IMG/VR virus record: IMGVR_UViG_3300013372_003978 | Location: 23,688-87,687 of that record | Source: a virus | Length of the DNA: 64,000 bases | Direction: 5' to 3' (one strand) | Shown: one piece after another, positions 9,080-18,779 of the stretch | How the letters are laid out: every line of letters starts with the position of its first letter | Numbering within the stretch: the first letter of the stretch is position 1 | Notes under the pieces: model-generated | What the model saw: the letters and a program-made list of their open reading frames with translations, nothing else | What the model was told of the DNA's origin: nothing | Database searches by the model: none | Translations under genes and position numbers: made by a program

Positions 9080-12046
9080 TTATTGATTAATATTTGTTAT
9101 TGTTAATATATCGTTTTCATCATAGAAAGATAATCTTTTATCACCACCTTGTCTTTCAAAAATTTGACATGTGTATTGTTCATATACTGATGGGTTAAGT
9201 CCAACACCAGTTACTAATATTACAATATTATCATCAGGGATAGCACCACCAATAGAAGTACCTAATATTGTTATTGTATCACCAGTTACGTATAGTTTAC
9301 CAGCATCGTTTATAGTAACTCCAGTTACAGTACCACCTGAAACATCAATATTGAAAGTTCCATTAATACCTAAAGCGTTAGTTGTACCACCAATATCTGT
9401 ATATAGGTTATCAGTTGCACCAGTTCCAATTGAAGTGTATGTAAATCCTGTTATGTTTCCGTAGTTTGGTGTAAAATCAGTAGTATTAATATTTGTGTTA
9501 ACAACATTCCATTGGAAGTAATCACCTATTGTGTTGTTATAGAAATTATCAGGTATAGAATTATTATAAAAGTATTCACCTACTGTGTTTTCAGAAAAAT
9601 TATTTCCTATTTTGTTACCTTGTGAATCACCATACCCAACACCAAAACCATCACCAGTAATATTATTATTAAACGAGCTCCCAATTTCATTATTCTGAAA
9701 ATCATTAGCTATAGTGTTAGAATTAATATTTACTCCAAAAGTGTTATTGTAAAAGTTTAACCCTATATTATTGTTATAAAACTCACCCATCCATCTATTA
9801 TTACCAACATCACCTAAAAAGTCATTTGATAATGTATAACTGCCAATTTCATTGGTATAAACACTACCTGAAAATTGATTATCAACAACATAAGACTTAA
9901 CATTATTCAACGAAAAATAGTTAAATATTAAATTACCTTTAAAATCGTTACCTATTATATTATCTTCAAAATCACTACCGTTGTTATTTTCTATGTAGAT
10001 TGAATTCCATTCTGTCCCATAAGGTGACACATCTTCGTCCCAACTATTCTCTTCGGCAGTATTATAAATACCACCATTATTACCTCTTCTAATTTCAAGA
10101 CTACCTTCAACAATAACATCTATTTCTGAACCATAGTTTGTTTTTGTAAAATAAACGGTTGCTTCAGAAGTTGGATAAACTTTTGTTCTTTCGTATGAAA
10201 AACCACCACCATTATTGTTTTGTGTCCATTGAGTAAATATAACTTTATGATATTCATCATTAACTGTATCGTGCATTATAAGCTCTTTCCCTAGAATAAT
10301 GTTTGAATAGTTATTATCTAACGAATTATTAAAAGTGTCATAGGTTCTACCAGTTAAATTTTCAATATTGGTATTATCCCAATTAAAATAATCAGTGTTA
10401 CCTAAAGTATTGTTTTCAAAAAAGTTACCTATTTGGTTGTTTTTAAAATTATATGAAATATTATTATTATCTTCAAAATATTCACCAATTTGGTTATCTT
10501 GGAAATAATCACCAATCACATCATTGTGGTTAAAACCATTACCAATATGGTTACCGTAAAAATTATGACCTATGTTTTGGTTGTTGTTAAATCCATTACC
10601 TATAACGTTTTTATAAAAATCACCATTAAGTATGTTATTATTAAATTGGTTACCAATTTGGTTATTTTGAAAATCTTGTTTAATAATATTTTCATAAAAA
10701 TCATTTCCAATTCTATTTCTATAGAATTCAAAATTATCTAAATTACCAAAATCACCTATGGAATTATTATTAAAATCATTACCAATATTGTTATCATAAA
10801 AACCAGAATATATTGTATTATTATAAAAATCATTACCAATTTTATTATTACCAAAATCAGTACTGTTTTCAGTTAATAATCTATTGCTATGAAAATTGTT
10901 TCCAATTTGGTTATTATCCAAATTAAGATTTATAAGGTTTCCATAAAAATAATGACCAATAATACACGTATCAATATCATTTGTTGATACATTTTCGTAA
11001 CAATAATCACCCCATGTGTTGTTTTGATTATCAGTACCAAAAGTGTTATTGTAACAATAATCACCAAATTTATTGCTTTCATACTCACCTTCTAAAAACA
11101 CATTATTGGCTAATATAAAAGGTCCTGCTATATTTAGATAATTATTTGCAAAATTTCCTACATAATTGTTTTTAGCATAGTTTTCCCCTATTGCATGACC
11201 AAATGTTGTATACTCAATAAAATCATTTGTTTTAACATTTGTTCTTTTATAACTGAAATAGTACTCACCACCATCGTTATTTTCACTAACAGCTAAATAA
11301 AATGCCGAACCAAGCCCAGTTGAACCTATTGTGTCACCAGAAACTGTCATAATTGTGTTACCAGATATACTAACTATTTCATAATAATTAGGAAAAGCGT
11401 TAGGTATGTAAATAACATTACCAACGGTTAACGCTGTAAAAGATGTATTTACACCATTAACAATACCGTCATTTCCTAATTCTACAGTACCATTTAAACG
11501 TAGACCTTCTCTATGTGTATACAAACGATATCTTTTAAATAAAATTGTTCTATGGTCGTAATCTGTTCTATTATTGAATTCATCAATTCTTTCTGTTATC
11601 CTACCATAAGCTACTGAATTAGTAACTTCAGTCGCACTAAAAGTCCAATCATACTGAATCTTATCGTTAGGATACAATGGTTGATAAGCATTTATAGAAA
11701 TTGTCGATATGCTAGTGGCAAAAACTATAATAGGTTCAACATTCCCTTGCTTAGTATTACCAGTAGTTATTGGATTATTTTCGATATCAAAATCTGGTTG
11801 GTCATAACATGTTTTAAAATCAGTTATCATATAAAAACTACCAGTACTTAAACCGCTAGTACTTATAGTACTCACTAAACCTGTGTATGTTAAATTTGTT
11901 ATGTCACCACCACCACCATGGATTTGACCGTTTTCATCTTTTGCTTTGATGTTAAAATCACTTAAATCAATAAATAGATTTGACCCACCAGCTACTGGTG
12001 TTGGGACTTGTGATGCGTTTTGACCTTGAAATTGAATATATTGCAT
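9080..12046 (-). CDS. Asn-rich beta-helix tail protein
   Basis: 988 residues. The N-terminal 300 residues are a mixed beta region. From about residue 300 to 880 the sequence is dominated by short imperfect repeats of the type NxIGNxFxxN, with Asn about every fifth position, interrupted by one insertion (about residues 590-690). This fits a right-handed parallel beta-helix with Asn ladders, as in tailspikes and antifreeze-like solenoids. The C-terminus (about 890-988) is a separate domain ending in FYDENDILTITNINQ. Likely a tail spike or fibre shaft; no catalytic residues could be assigned. Confidence 0.7.
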   Translation of the reverse strand: MQYIQFQGQNASQVPTPVAGGSNLFIDLSDFNIKAKDENGQIHGGGGDITNLTYTGLVSTISTSGLSTGSFYMITDFKTCYDQPDFDIENNPITTGNTKQGNVEPIIVFATSISTISINAYQPLYPNDKIQYDWTFSATEVTNSVAYGRITERIDEFNNRTDYDHRTILFKRYRLYTHREGLRLNGTVELGNDGIVNGVNTSFTALTVGNVIYIPNAFPNYYEIVSISGNTIMTVSGDTIGSTGLGSAFYLAVSENNDGGEYYFSYKRTNVKTNDFIEYTTFGHAIGENYAKNNYVGNFANNYLNIAGPFILANNVFLEGEYESNKFGDYCYNNTFGTDNQNNTWGDYCYENVSTNDIDTCIIGHYFYGNLINLNLDNNQIGNNFHSNRLLTENSTDFGNNKIGNDFYNNTIYSGFYDNNIGNDFNNNSIGDFGNLDNFEFYRNRIGNDFYENIIKQDFQNNQIGNQFNNNILNGDFYKNVIGNGFNNNQNIGHNFYGNHIGNGFNHNDVIGDYFQDNQIGEYFEDNNNISYNFKNNQIGNFFENNTLGNTDYFNWDNTNIENLTGRTYDTFNNSLDNNYSNIILGKELIMHDTVNDEYHKVIFTQWTQNNNGGGFSYERTKVYPTSEATVYFTKTNYGSEIDVIVEGSLEIRRGNNGGIYNTAEENSWDEDVSPYGTEWNSIYIENNNGSDFEDNIIGNDFKGNLIFNYFSLNNVKSYVVDNQFSGSVYTNEIGSYTLSNDFLGDVGNNRWMGEFYNNNIGLNFYNNTFGVNINSNTIANDFQNNEIGSSFNNNITGDGFGVGYGDSQGNKIGNNFSENTVGEYFYNNSIPDNFYNNTIGDYFQWNVVNTNINTTDFTPNYGNITGFTYTSIGTGATDNLYTDIGGTTNALGINGTFNIDVSGGTVTGVTINDAGKLYVTGDTITILGTSIGGAIPDDNIVILVTGVGLNPSVYEQYTCQIFERQGGDKRLSFYDENDILTITNINQ

Positions 12047-12050
12047 AGTT

Positions 12051-12674
12051 TTAAATTATAATACCTGTACCTGTTATTGTTGAGTTTCCATTAAATATTA
12101 CTGCACCAGCAACATTAATTAAACCATCATTTGTTATGTTGCTATCTTTTAGTAATAAATTACCACCGATAAATATTTGTGAAAATTTGTTAAATGTTAA
12201 ATCACCTATTGTTATAGGTGTACCTGTTTGTAATACTAAATCAGTATCTACTAAAACATAATCACCTGAAATTAAAATAGTTTCATCACTTTTTAAAATC
12301 TTATTTTGATTTTCTTCCCAATGTTTTACGTTAGTTGTAAAACCACTAACTTCAATTGAATTACCGTATGAATTAATAAGAGTAGCAATACCAGTATTGT
12401 TATTGTATGTACCACCAGTTAATCCTGGGTTAGTTGTATAACCACTAATTTCGATTGAATTACCATCTGAATTATTAAGTGTGGTAATACCAGTATTGTT
12501 ATCGTATGTACCACCAGTTAATGATGGGTTAGTAGTATCAATATATGGGGTAATAAAATCAGTTAAACCACTTAACGTCATTTGTTTTGTTTCTCCACTA
12601 TTTACAATAGGAAATACATCACTTAGTGATGGATTATTATTGTATTCAAATGCGGTTATCTTTTTATTAGACAT
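12051..12674 (-). CDS. Small repeat tail protein
   Basis: 207 residues with two near-identical 36-residue repeats, each containing GGTYxNNTGI, followed by a beta-rich tail resembling a short beta-helix (about 130-207). The N-terminus (KKITAFEYNNNPSLSDVFPIVN) resembles the attachment segment of phage fibres, where a short helix-strand anchors to the baseplate or a preceding fibre. It has its own late-type promoter motif immediately upstream. Function inferred from context only. Confidence 0.6.
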   Translation of the reverse strand: MSNKKITAFEYNNNPSLSDVFPIVNSGETKQMTLSGLTDFITPYIDTTNPSLTGGTYDNNTGITTLNNSDGNSIEISGYTTNPGLTGGTYNNNTGIATLINSYGNSIEVSGFTTNVKHWEENQNKILKSDETILISGDYVLVDTDLVLQTGTPITIGDLTFNKFSQIFIGGNLLLKDSNITNDGLINVAGAVIFNGNSTITGTGIII

Positions 12675-12685
12675 GGTTAGATTTG

Positions 12686-12699
12686 TTTATAATAAATAT
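12686..12699 (-). promoter_or_regulatory. Phage late-type promoter motif
   Basis: Minus-strand ATATTTATTATAAA ends 11 nt before the ATG at 12674. It matches the element found upstream of many presumed virion genes in this window. Confidence 0.6.
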
Positions 12700-12745
12700 G
12701 TTATTTAATAATAAAATTACTTTAAATATGATTAATTTTAAAATA

Positions 12746-14611
12746 TTACCAATTTATTCCGTAACCATCTTGTTGTAATATAAAATATGTGTTTTCTTGT
12801 AGTATTAAATTATCATCTATAAACCCATATTTATTAGCTTCAGCCGCATAAGCATTTTGAATTTGACATAAAGACATATCACAAATATTAAATTTAAATT
12901 GTGATATACCACCGATAAAACTACCAGCAAAATTTGTTTCGATTGGTAATCCTCTATCTGATAAATCCAAACCTCCAAATGTTTGACTTTCTATCAACCC
13001 TTGACTACCACCACCTAAACTAAAATTAAATGGAACACCAACTTGTTTAGCTTTATATTCATCAAGTCTTTTACCAATAAACTCTGGGAAATTATATACA
13101 GTAAATTTTAACATACCATTAATATAAAACTTAAGTTTGCCGTTTCTAGGTTTTGCTAATTTTAAATCACATTCTGATTTATTATCTGCAACATATTTAA
13201 TCACTATATTATACCAATATCTAGGGTCAATTAAATTAGGTATTGAATAAGCTTCATGAACTGTAGCCCCAGTTATGTATTTTCTATCAGCACCATTCGT
13301 TATACACGTACCTGTAACTGTTAATAATCTATATCCAATACTACCATCGGGTTTAATTCTAAAACCTAATGCGTTATCAATTATATCAATATTATAATCA
13401 ATACTAGTTTCAGGTGTATTGCGGCCACTAAATGAATAAACGGTTTCATTACCTAAATTATCACCAACACTACCACAAAATGTGGTATTACCACTTGAGG
13501 CTCTACCATAAATTAAAAATGGATTTTGTTCATTGGTTAATTTTTTTCTAACATTAGCAACTGGAATACCACCACCATTATAAGTATATACTGTTTGAGC
13601 ACCTAATCCATCAAGACTATTACCACAACCATTATATACATTATAAACATTTGGTGTTGAACCACTAGTATATATAAGATTAGAATTAATACCACTTAAA
13701 GGACTTGGTGAAGCATCATATGCTCTACCATATATTAAGAATTCATTCGTGATTAAATCAATATCAGTTCTTGGTGGGTCTAACGAAATACCAAGACCAT
13801 AATCACCAGCAATGATAATTTCATCTTCTTTTGGTATTGTACACCATTCACTTACAGTTTCACCACTAGTACAACCACTTGTGTTACAATCAATGGTACA
13901 ACCAGTATCAGAACCTTCCCATTTATTCCAAAATTTATTTTCAGCACGAGTACCCATATAAAAGAAAAAACCACTATTATTTGGGTGCGTATCATTAAGT
14001 ATTGTATCACCTGCTGTTGCAAATTGTTTTGTAGTTAACCAAAATTCAGCTACCCACGCATGATTAACTCTAGTTGGTAAAATTTGATAATTTGAACCAT
14101 CAATTTTATAATATCCTTGATAAAAACCACCATAAAGGCTAAGAAAATTTTGAATTAAAGGTGTTGTTATGTCTAGAATAATTTCATGTGGGTATACATA
14201 ATTACCTGTTGTACCTGTTACCATGTGCATATAAAATCTATTATCATTAGCTGGTATAGTCAATGTAGAACCTGTCAATGCCGACAATAAATCTAAATTT
14301 AATTTATCGTCAGGGTCTTTATCAAAAGTTATTAAACCATTGTCAATACCTGTTAAACCAATAGTGTCAAAAGTATAACCAGTATTTACCGAACCATTCC
14401 AAGTTACAAGGCTATAAATATTATTTGACTCATTATTATTATATATGTTTGAATTATTAAAATCGTACCATACAACAAAACAATCACCTGAAGATAATGG
14501 CCCACAATAAGGTGCAGGACCTTCATCGTTAGCTAAATAAAAATCCCAATAATCACTGTTTGATAATTTTAGGTTTAGTTTATTAAAGTTAAAATTTTTA
14601 ATATTTCCCAT
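12746..14611 (-). CDS. Large tail protein, possible LamG/concanavalin-like domain
   Basis: 621 residues. It has cysteine pairs (CTIDCNTSGC region, about 235-245), aromatic/Gly-rich strands and several repeated segments ending in LIYGRA (three copies, about residues 290-370). The C-terminal part (KLKFYINGMLKFTV, then FAGSFIGGISQFKF) has the alternating strand pattern of a concanavalin A-like lectin fold, which would suit glycan binding. Two nucleotides separate it from the chaperone-bearing fibre gene upstream. Probably part of the receptor-binding apparatus; the fold call is tentative. Confidence 0.6.
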   Translation of the reverse strand: MGNIKNFNFNKLNLKLSNSDYWDFYLANDEGPAPYCGPLSSGDCFVVWYDFNNSNIYNNNESNNIYSLVTWNGSVNTGYTFDTIGLTGIDNGLITFDKDPDDKLNLDLLSALTGSTLTIPANDNRFYMHMVTGTTGNYVYPHEIILDITTPLIQNFLSLYGGFYQGYYKIDGSNYQILPTRVNHAWVAEFWLTTKQFATAGDTILNDTHPNNSGFFFYMGTRAENKFWNKWEGSDTGCTIDCNTSGCTSGETVSEWCTIPKEDEIIIAGDYGLGISLDPPRTDIDLITNEFLIYGRAYDASPSPLSGINSNLIYTSGSTPNVYNVYNGCGNSLDGLGAQTVYTYNGGGIPVANVRKKLTNEQNPFLIYGRASSGNTTFCGSVGDNLGNETVYSFSGRNTPETSIDYNIDIIDNALGFRIKPDGSIGYRLLTVTGTCITNGADRKYITGATVHEAYSIPNLIDPRYWYNIVIKYVADNKSECDLKLAKPRNGKLKFYINGMLKFTVYNFPEFIGKRLDEYKAKQVGVPFNFSLGGGSQGLIESQTFGGLDLSDRGLPIETNFAGSFIGGISQFKFNICDMSLCQIQNAYAAEANKYGFIDDNLILQENTYFILQQDGYGINW

Positions 14612-14613
14612 AG

Positions 14614-17364
14614 TTAAAAGCTTTCTAAATTAGTACGTTTCCATCCTGTACTACTTTTAATATATAAATAGTCATCATCTCTAGTAACGTTACCTAAATT
14701 TCCATTGATATCTGTTGAACCGCTTGGAGTGTAATTAGGCATTGTAATTTTATTTGGTATAAAATCATTATTTGTTGTCCAATTTCCATTCTCATCAGTA
14801 ATTAACTCCGCACCTAAATCAAGACCCATTGCGTGTAATACAGTAATACCACCACCCAAAGCAGTTGTTATATTTCCATTATGATTTAAATCAATATTGT
14901 TATCTTCAGCTAATATTGTTTGTGTTTGTAAATTTCCAACTAAAGTTGTACCACTAGTTAATTCTTTTATTGCTTCTACTAATAAAGCAACAGTGTTTTC
15001 ATAATGAACACCCATATATTTTTCTGGTGAATTATTATTAACAAACGTTAATTCAGGGACAATACTTTCAACTTCTTGAGCAATAAACCCAATTCTAGTA
15101 GGACCATCTCCATCAATCCAATCATAACTTACACCTCTAAGTTGTTTAACTTTATCTAAAGCATTTGTTAGCGTTTCAATATTATGTTTTAATCTAATAT
15201 CAGAAGTATTTGTTGTTAAAACACCACTAGAAGTATAATATAAAGCACCAGCTGATGTTGCAGCACCAATTGTTCTAATCCTTGCGTTTCCAGATACATC
15301 CAATGATTCTGTAGGTGTAACCACATTAATACCAATTTTACCTGTTGTTTGTGCAGATATACTTGGATTACCTACTATTGTTGAATATGTATTTATTCCA
15401 AATAATACTCCACCTATATTCATTGAATCTGTTGTTCCAGCAGATAACGATATATTTGTTCCTATTATTATATTATTTGAACCAAGGCTACCTAATACAG
15501 TAGCATTACCAACATTATATCCAAATAAATTTGAATTACTTGCATTTGTTGCTTGATAACCAGCATAATATCCAAATAAATTTGACCTACTTGCACCTGT
15601 TGCTTGATAACCAGCTCTAAGACCCAAGAAATTTGAATTAAATGCGTCTGTTGCATAAGCACCAGCATTACCACCAAAGAAATTTGAATATTGTGCGTTT
15701 TTCCCATCTTGACCAGCACCAGAACCTATGAAATTTGAATTAGAACTACCTGTTGCGTTCCAACCAGCATAAGAACCCAAAAAATTTGAATTAAAAGCGT
15801 TATTCGCTCCATTACCAGCCCAATAACCCATGAAATTTGAAGCACTAGCATTTATTGCATCTTGACCAGCATTTTGACCTAAGAAATTTGAACCTTGGGC
15901 ATCCGTTGCACCGTAACCAGCATTTTGACCTAAAAAATTTGAACGTTGGGCATTTGTTGCTTGATAACCAGCACTATTTCCAAAGAAATTTGAGTTGTTT
16001 GAACCAGATGCTTGATAACCAGCATTAACCCCAAATAAATTTGAATATGTTAATCCAGTCGCATCTTGACCACTCCCAATTAATCCAGTTGAAAATAAAC
16101 TATTTGTATTTATAATAGTTATAGGTGAACTAGAACCTATTATTACCCTTCCACTTGAATCGAAACCTAAATTGTTTATGCTAGTTCCACTTACAAGTGT
16201 TTTAATATTTAATTGGTCAACGTATGTTGTGTCTGCAACCAAACCAGTTATATTTGCACCTAAAACAATTGTATTACTACCACCAGCAACTGAATAATAA
16301 CCATGAACAAATGAAGTAGTTCCAGATGCTGTACTATTATTACCACCAGCATGTGAACTAGTATTCATAGCTCTTGTACTTAAACCTTCAGCATGAGAAT
16401 AATCACCACCTGCTATTGTTTCAAATCCTTCAGCATGCGATGTACTACCACTTGCAATACTATAACCTTCAGCATGACTAATACCACCACTTGCAATTGA
16501 ATCAGCACCTTCAGCGTGACTATATAAACCACTAGATATTGTTTGATAACCTTCAGCATGTGAAAAACCACCAGAAGCTAATGTACGAATACCTTCAGCA
16601 TGGTCACCATTTGTTGTTGCTGATGTAGCATTACCTTCAGCATGTGAATAATCACCAATTGCGTAAGTACCAGAACCCTCAGCCACAGAAAAACTACCAC
16701 TAGCAACACTAGTACCTCCATTTAATGTTGCCGAATTAGGTCCAGTACTAAATACCCAAACAGGTGTTCCGCTCCAACCACCTTTACCTTCAGAATCAAC
16801 ACATACCCATGAATTTCCAATTATTGGATTATTTGTAATTATAAGGTCTTGTGTTCTAGTTATACCAGAAACATCATTCCATATTGTTCTACCAGTAAAA
16901 TCTAGAGTTGAAGCTGATAAAAAATCAAGTATTTCAGTTTGAACATTCCCAACATAATTTCCACCACCTAAATCAATAAAGCTAAGAGGTGTTATATCAA
17001 AAGAAACCCCACTATATGCTGACGCAACAATATTACCATCAACTGTTATATAAGATGATGGTACAAAAGCTAAAGCATTTTGTGTAATTCCAGAATTTGA
17101 TGGTGTAATAGCTGATAAACTATTAATTGCAATATTCATATCTGGATTATACCACGAATAAACAGTTGTTGCTGAATTACCTGAAAATGTACTTAATACT
17201 GTTGATGAACTATATGTAATACCTGTAGTCACTAAATTAGGACCTGTTGGTAATGAGCTAAATGGCACACCAAATGAGGTACCACCAGATAAAACAGTAA
17301 ATGTTTCTATGCGTTGTTTAACTTGTCTGTTACTTGAAAAGTCTAATTTTGTTCTAAATGCCAT
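14614..17364 (-). CDS. Tail fibre with SHAEG and 17-residue repeats and C-terminal S74 chaperone domain
   Basis: 916 residues. Order: beta-rich N-terminus (1-210); YadA-head-like SHAEG repeats (about 225-350); 11 copies of the SNFxGxxAG repeat (about 440-620); IIIGTN and GINVVTPT connector; then the intramolecular chaperone domain of peptidase S74 fibres starting near residue 720 (DIRLKHNIETL, then GFIAQEVESIVPEL). In this family the domain drives trimerisation and cleaves itself off. Unusually, about 100 further residues follow. It is the first gene of the minus-strand tail operon and has a late-type promoter 11 nt upstream. Strongly supported as a trimeric tail fibre. Confidence 0.88.
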   Translation of the reverse strand: MAFRTKLDFSSNRQVKQRIETFTVLSGGTSFGVPFSSLPTGPNLVTTGITYSSSTVLSTFSGNSATTVYSWYNPDMNIAINSLSAITPSNSGITQNALAFVPSSYITVDGNIVASAYSGVSFDITPLSFIDLGGGNYVGNVQTEILDFLSASTLDFTGRTIWNDVSGITRTQDLIITNNPIIGNSWVCVDSEGKGGWSGTPVWVFSTGPNSATLNGGTSVASGSFSVAEGSGTYAIGDYSHAEGNATSATTNGDHAEGIRTLASGGFSHAEGYQTISSGLYSHAEGADSIASGGISHAEGYSIASGSTSHAEGFETIAGGDYSHAEGLSTRAMNTSSHAGGNNSTASGTTSFVHGYYSVAGGSNTIVLGANITGLVADTTYVDQLNIKTLVSGTSINNLGFDSSGRVIIGSSSPITIINTNSLFSTGLIGSGQDATGLTYSNLFGVNAGYQASGSNNSNFFGNSAGYQATNAQRSNFLGQNAGYGATDAQGSNFLGQNAGQDAINASASNFMGYWAGNGANNAFNSNFLGSYAGWNATGSSNSNFIGSGAGQDGKNAQYSNFFGGNAGAYATDAFNSNFLGLRAGYQATGASRSNLFGYYAGYQATNASNSNLFGYNVGNATVLGSLGSNNIIIGTNISLSAGTTDSMNIGGVLFGINTYSTIVGNPSISAQTTGKIGINVVTPTESLDVSGNARIRTIGAATSAGALYYTSSGVLTTNTSDIRLKHNIETLTNALDKVKQLRGVSYDWIDGDGPTRIGFIAQEVESIVPELTFVNNNSPEKYMGVHYENTVALLVEAIKELTSGTTLVGNLQTQTILAEDNNIDLNHNGNITTALGGGITVLHAMGLDLGAELITDENGNWTTNNDFIPNKITMPNYTPSGSTDINGNLGNVTRDDDYLYIKSSTGWKRTNLESF
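15500..16044 (-). repeat. Coding tandem repeat, 51-bp unit, about 11 copies
   Basis: Same 17-residue unit as in the gene at 3966-6950, with the same invariant Ser-Asn codons and the same downstream connector. This is a paralogous repeat block about 9 kb away. Confidence 0.9.
16320..16690 (-). repeat. SHAEG (trimeric-adhesin head-like) coding repeats
   Basis: About eight imperfect 14-16 residue units containing (S/D)HAEG and ASG, resembling the left-handed beta-roll of YadA-type adhesin heads. Confidence 0.75.
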
Positions 17365-17374
17365 AATTTAATAG

Positions 17375-17390
17375 TTTTATTATAAATATT
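17375..17390 (-). promoter_or_regulatory. Phage late-type promoter for tail fibre operon
   Basis: Minus-strand AATATTTATAATAAAA ends 10 nt before the ATG at 17364. It faces a second copy on the other strand, forming a divergent pair in a 62-nt intergenic region. Confidence 0.7.
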
Positions 17391-17403
17391 CTAACTTTCC
17401 ATT

Positions 17404-17418
17404 ATATTTATAATAAAA
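17404..17418 (+). promoter_or_regulatory. Phage late-type promoter for the 17427-20139 operon
   Basis: ATATTTATAATAAAA ends 8 nt before the ATG at 17427. Read on the opposite strand each copy also contains TATAAATA, the T4 late consensus, so the direction of each element is ambiguous. The spacing at other genes favours the reading given here. Confidence 0.65.
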
Positions 17419-17426
17419 GATAATTT

Positions 17427-17906
17427 ATGGCAACATTTAAAAAGAAAGATTTAAACGAACTAGTTGGTGGTGACATTAACTCTAGTGGTGGAGATAAAAA
17501 TGCCGTTAGTAATAGTGAAATAGAAACAGGTCCTGTTGATAATCAATGGGGTGATGATTCTTATTATGAAAAAGGTCAATCAACCACTACTGATAAGGTA
17601 TTTGCTCGTTATAGACAAAATATCCCATGGTTTGCAGTGTATAGTTTTGGTGGTTCTCGTTCTGGTCGTGGTATAACGGCTGAAGGGGCTAAAACAATCA
17701 TTACTAAAAAAACAATGGAAGAAAGAATTGAAGACTTGGTTAAAAAAACTAAAACATCTGATGTAACTGACAAAAATTACAACCCTAAAGTTGCTAAATT
17801 AGTTGATACTATCAATGATAATGATTTGACTGAAAAACAAATGGAAGAATTAATTGCTGCTATTCAAGCAAAAAAAGCTAATCAAAATAAAACAAAAAAC
17901 ATTTAA
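17427..17906 (+). CDS. Unknown hydrophilic protein, presumed virion-associated
   Basis: 159 residues, Lys/Asp/Asn-rich. A disordered N-terminal 50 residues is followed by an aromatic patch (RYRQNIPWFAVYSFGG) and a helical C-terminus. It is the first of five closely spaced genes (2-10 nt gaps) under a late-type promoter and ending at a strong terminator. No family recognised. Late expression suggests a structural or packaged role. Confidence 0.65.
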   Translation: MATFKKKDLNELVGGDINSSGGDKNAVSNSEIETGPVDNQWGDDSYYEKGQSTTTDKVFARYRQNIPWFAVYSFGGSRSGRGITAEGAKTIITKKTMEERIEDLVKKTKTSDVTDKNYNPKVAKLVDTINDNDLTEKQMEELIAAIQAKKANQNKTKNI

Positions 17907-17908
17907 TT

Positions 17909-18388
17909 ATGAATTCACAAATAAAAGATAAAAATTTGACGGATTCTGGTGATAATACTAAATCTCATCAGGCATATGCTCAAGAATTATCTAGACTTAA
18001 AGGTCCAAAACAACTTTGTGATAATACAGATAATTCTGGTGCTGGATGTTTAGCAACGCAAAAAAGATACAATGAAATTGAACATTTGGTCGGACATGCA
18101 CGTGATGTGAATTATAATAAGAAAAAAATAGGTATGGACACTGGGGCTGAAAATCAATTTCAAAAACCCAAAGACCCCACTGAAGTAGGTTTAGCTAAAG
18201 TAACAAAAAGTGCTGACCATTCTGGTTCTAGTGTTAAAGATAAAATAATGGGCACTCGTCAAATTAATAAAACAAAAGAAAGACAAGATAAAATAATTAA
18301 AAATCCTAAGTCTTTATCTGAAGAAATTTCATCAATGAGATATTTAATAGAATACATGGATAACAATAACAAAAAACAAATATTATAA
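17909..18388 (+). CDS. Unknown hydrophilic protein
   Basis: 159 residues, highly charged and polar with low predicted order. Two cysteines (C37, C47) lie in an otherwise cysteine-free sequence. It starts 2 nt after the upstream stop. No recognisable domain; grouped with neighbours as presumed late. Confidence 0.6.
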   Translation: MNSQIKDKNLTDSGDNTKSHQAYAQELSRLKGPKQLCDNTDNSGAGCLATQKRYNEIEHLVGHARDVNYNKKKIGMDTGAENQFQKPKDPTEVGLAKVTKSADHSGSSVKDKIMGTRQINKTKERQDKIIKNPKSLSEEISSMRYLIEYMDNNNKKQIL

Positions 18389-18391
18389 ATT

Positions 18392-18769
18392 ATGCCAACA
18401 AATTACAACGGTGGTCAGTCACCATTAGAAGCTGCAGCAATTGCACAAAGAGATTTTCTTATCCCAAAAAATACTTACAATAACTATGCAAACGCTAATG
18501 AATATGGTTCAAAACATACTAGAGCTTTATCAGATACTAACACACCAATATACGGTAAAGGTTCTGGTCAATTCTTAGACATATACAATTATGGTGGTGT
18601 TGGTGGTGACTGGGATATTCATGGTAACCAAGCTAATTCAATTGGTTCAGGTAGAAATCCAGAACTTATACTTAATGCTAGTACTTGGGGTTACGGCCCA
18701 TCTCAAGTAGCTGGTAGTGATTATACAGCCCCTAATACATCATTGAATAAAGGTCAAGTAATTATCTAA
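18392..18769 (+). CDS. Unknown Gly/Asn/Tyr-rich protein
   Basis: 125 residues rich in Gly, Asn, Tyr and Ser, with very few charged residues in the central part. This composition is common in small structural or head-tail accessory proteins. It sits 3 nt after the upstream gene. No family recognised. Confidence 0.6.
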   Translation: MPTNYNGGQSPLEAAAIAQRDFLIPKNTYNNYANANEYGSKHTRALSDTNTPIYGKGSGQFLDIYNYGGVGGDWDIHGNQANSIGSGRNPELILNASTWGYGPSQVAGSDYTAPNTSLNKGQVII

Positions 18770-18779
18770 AAAATAATAA

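Noticed and set aside
17381-17412. T4-type TATAAATA promoters in reversed directions
   Set aside because: Possible at this site, but the other promoter sites in the window carry ATATTTAT in the direction of transcription and not TATAAATA.
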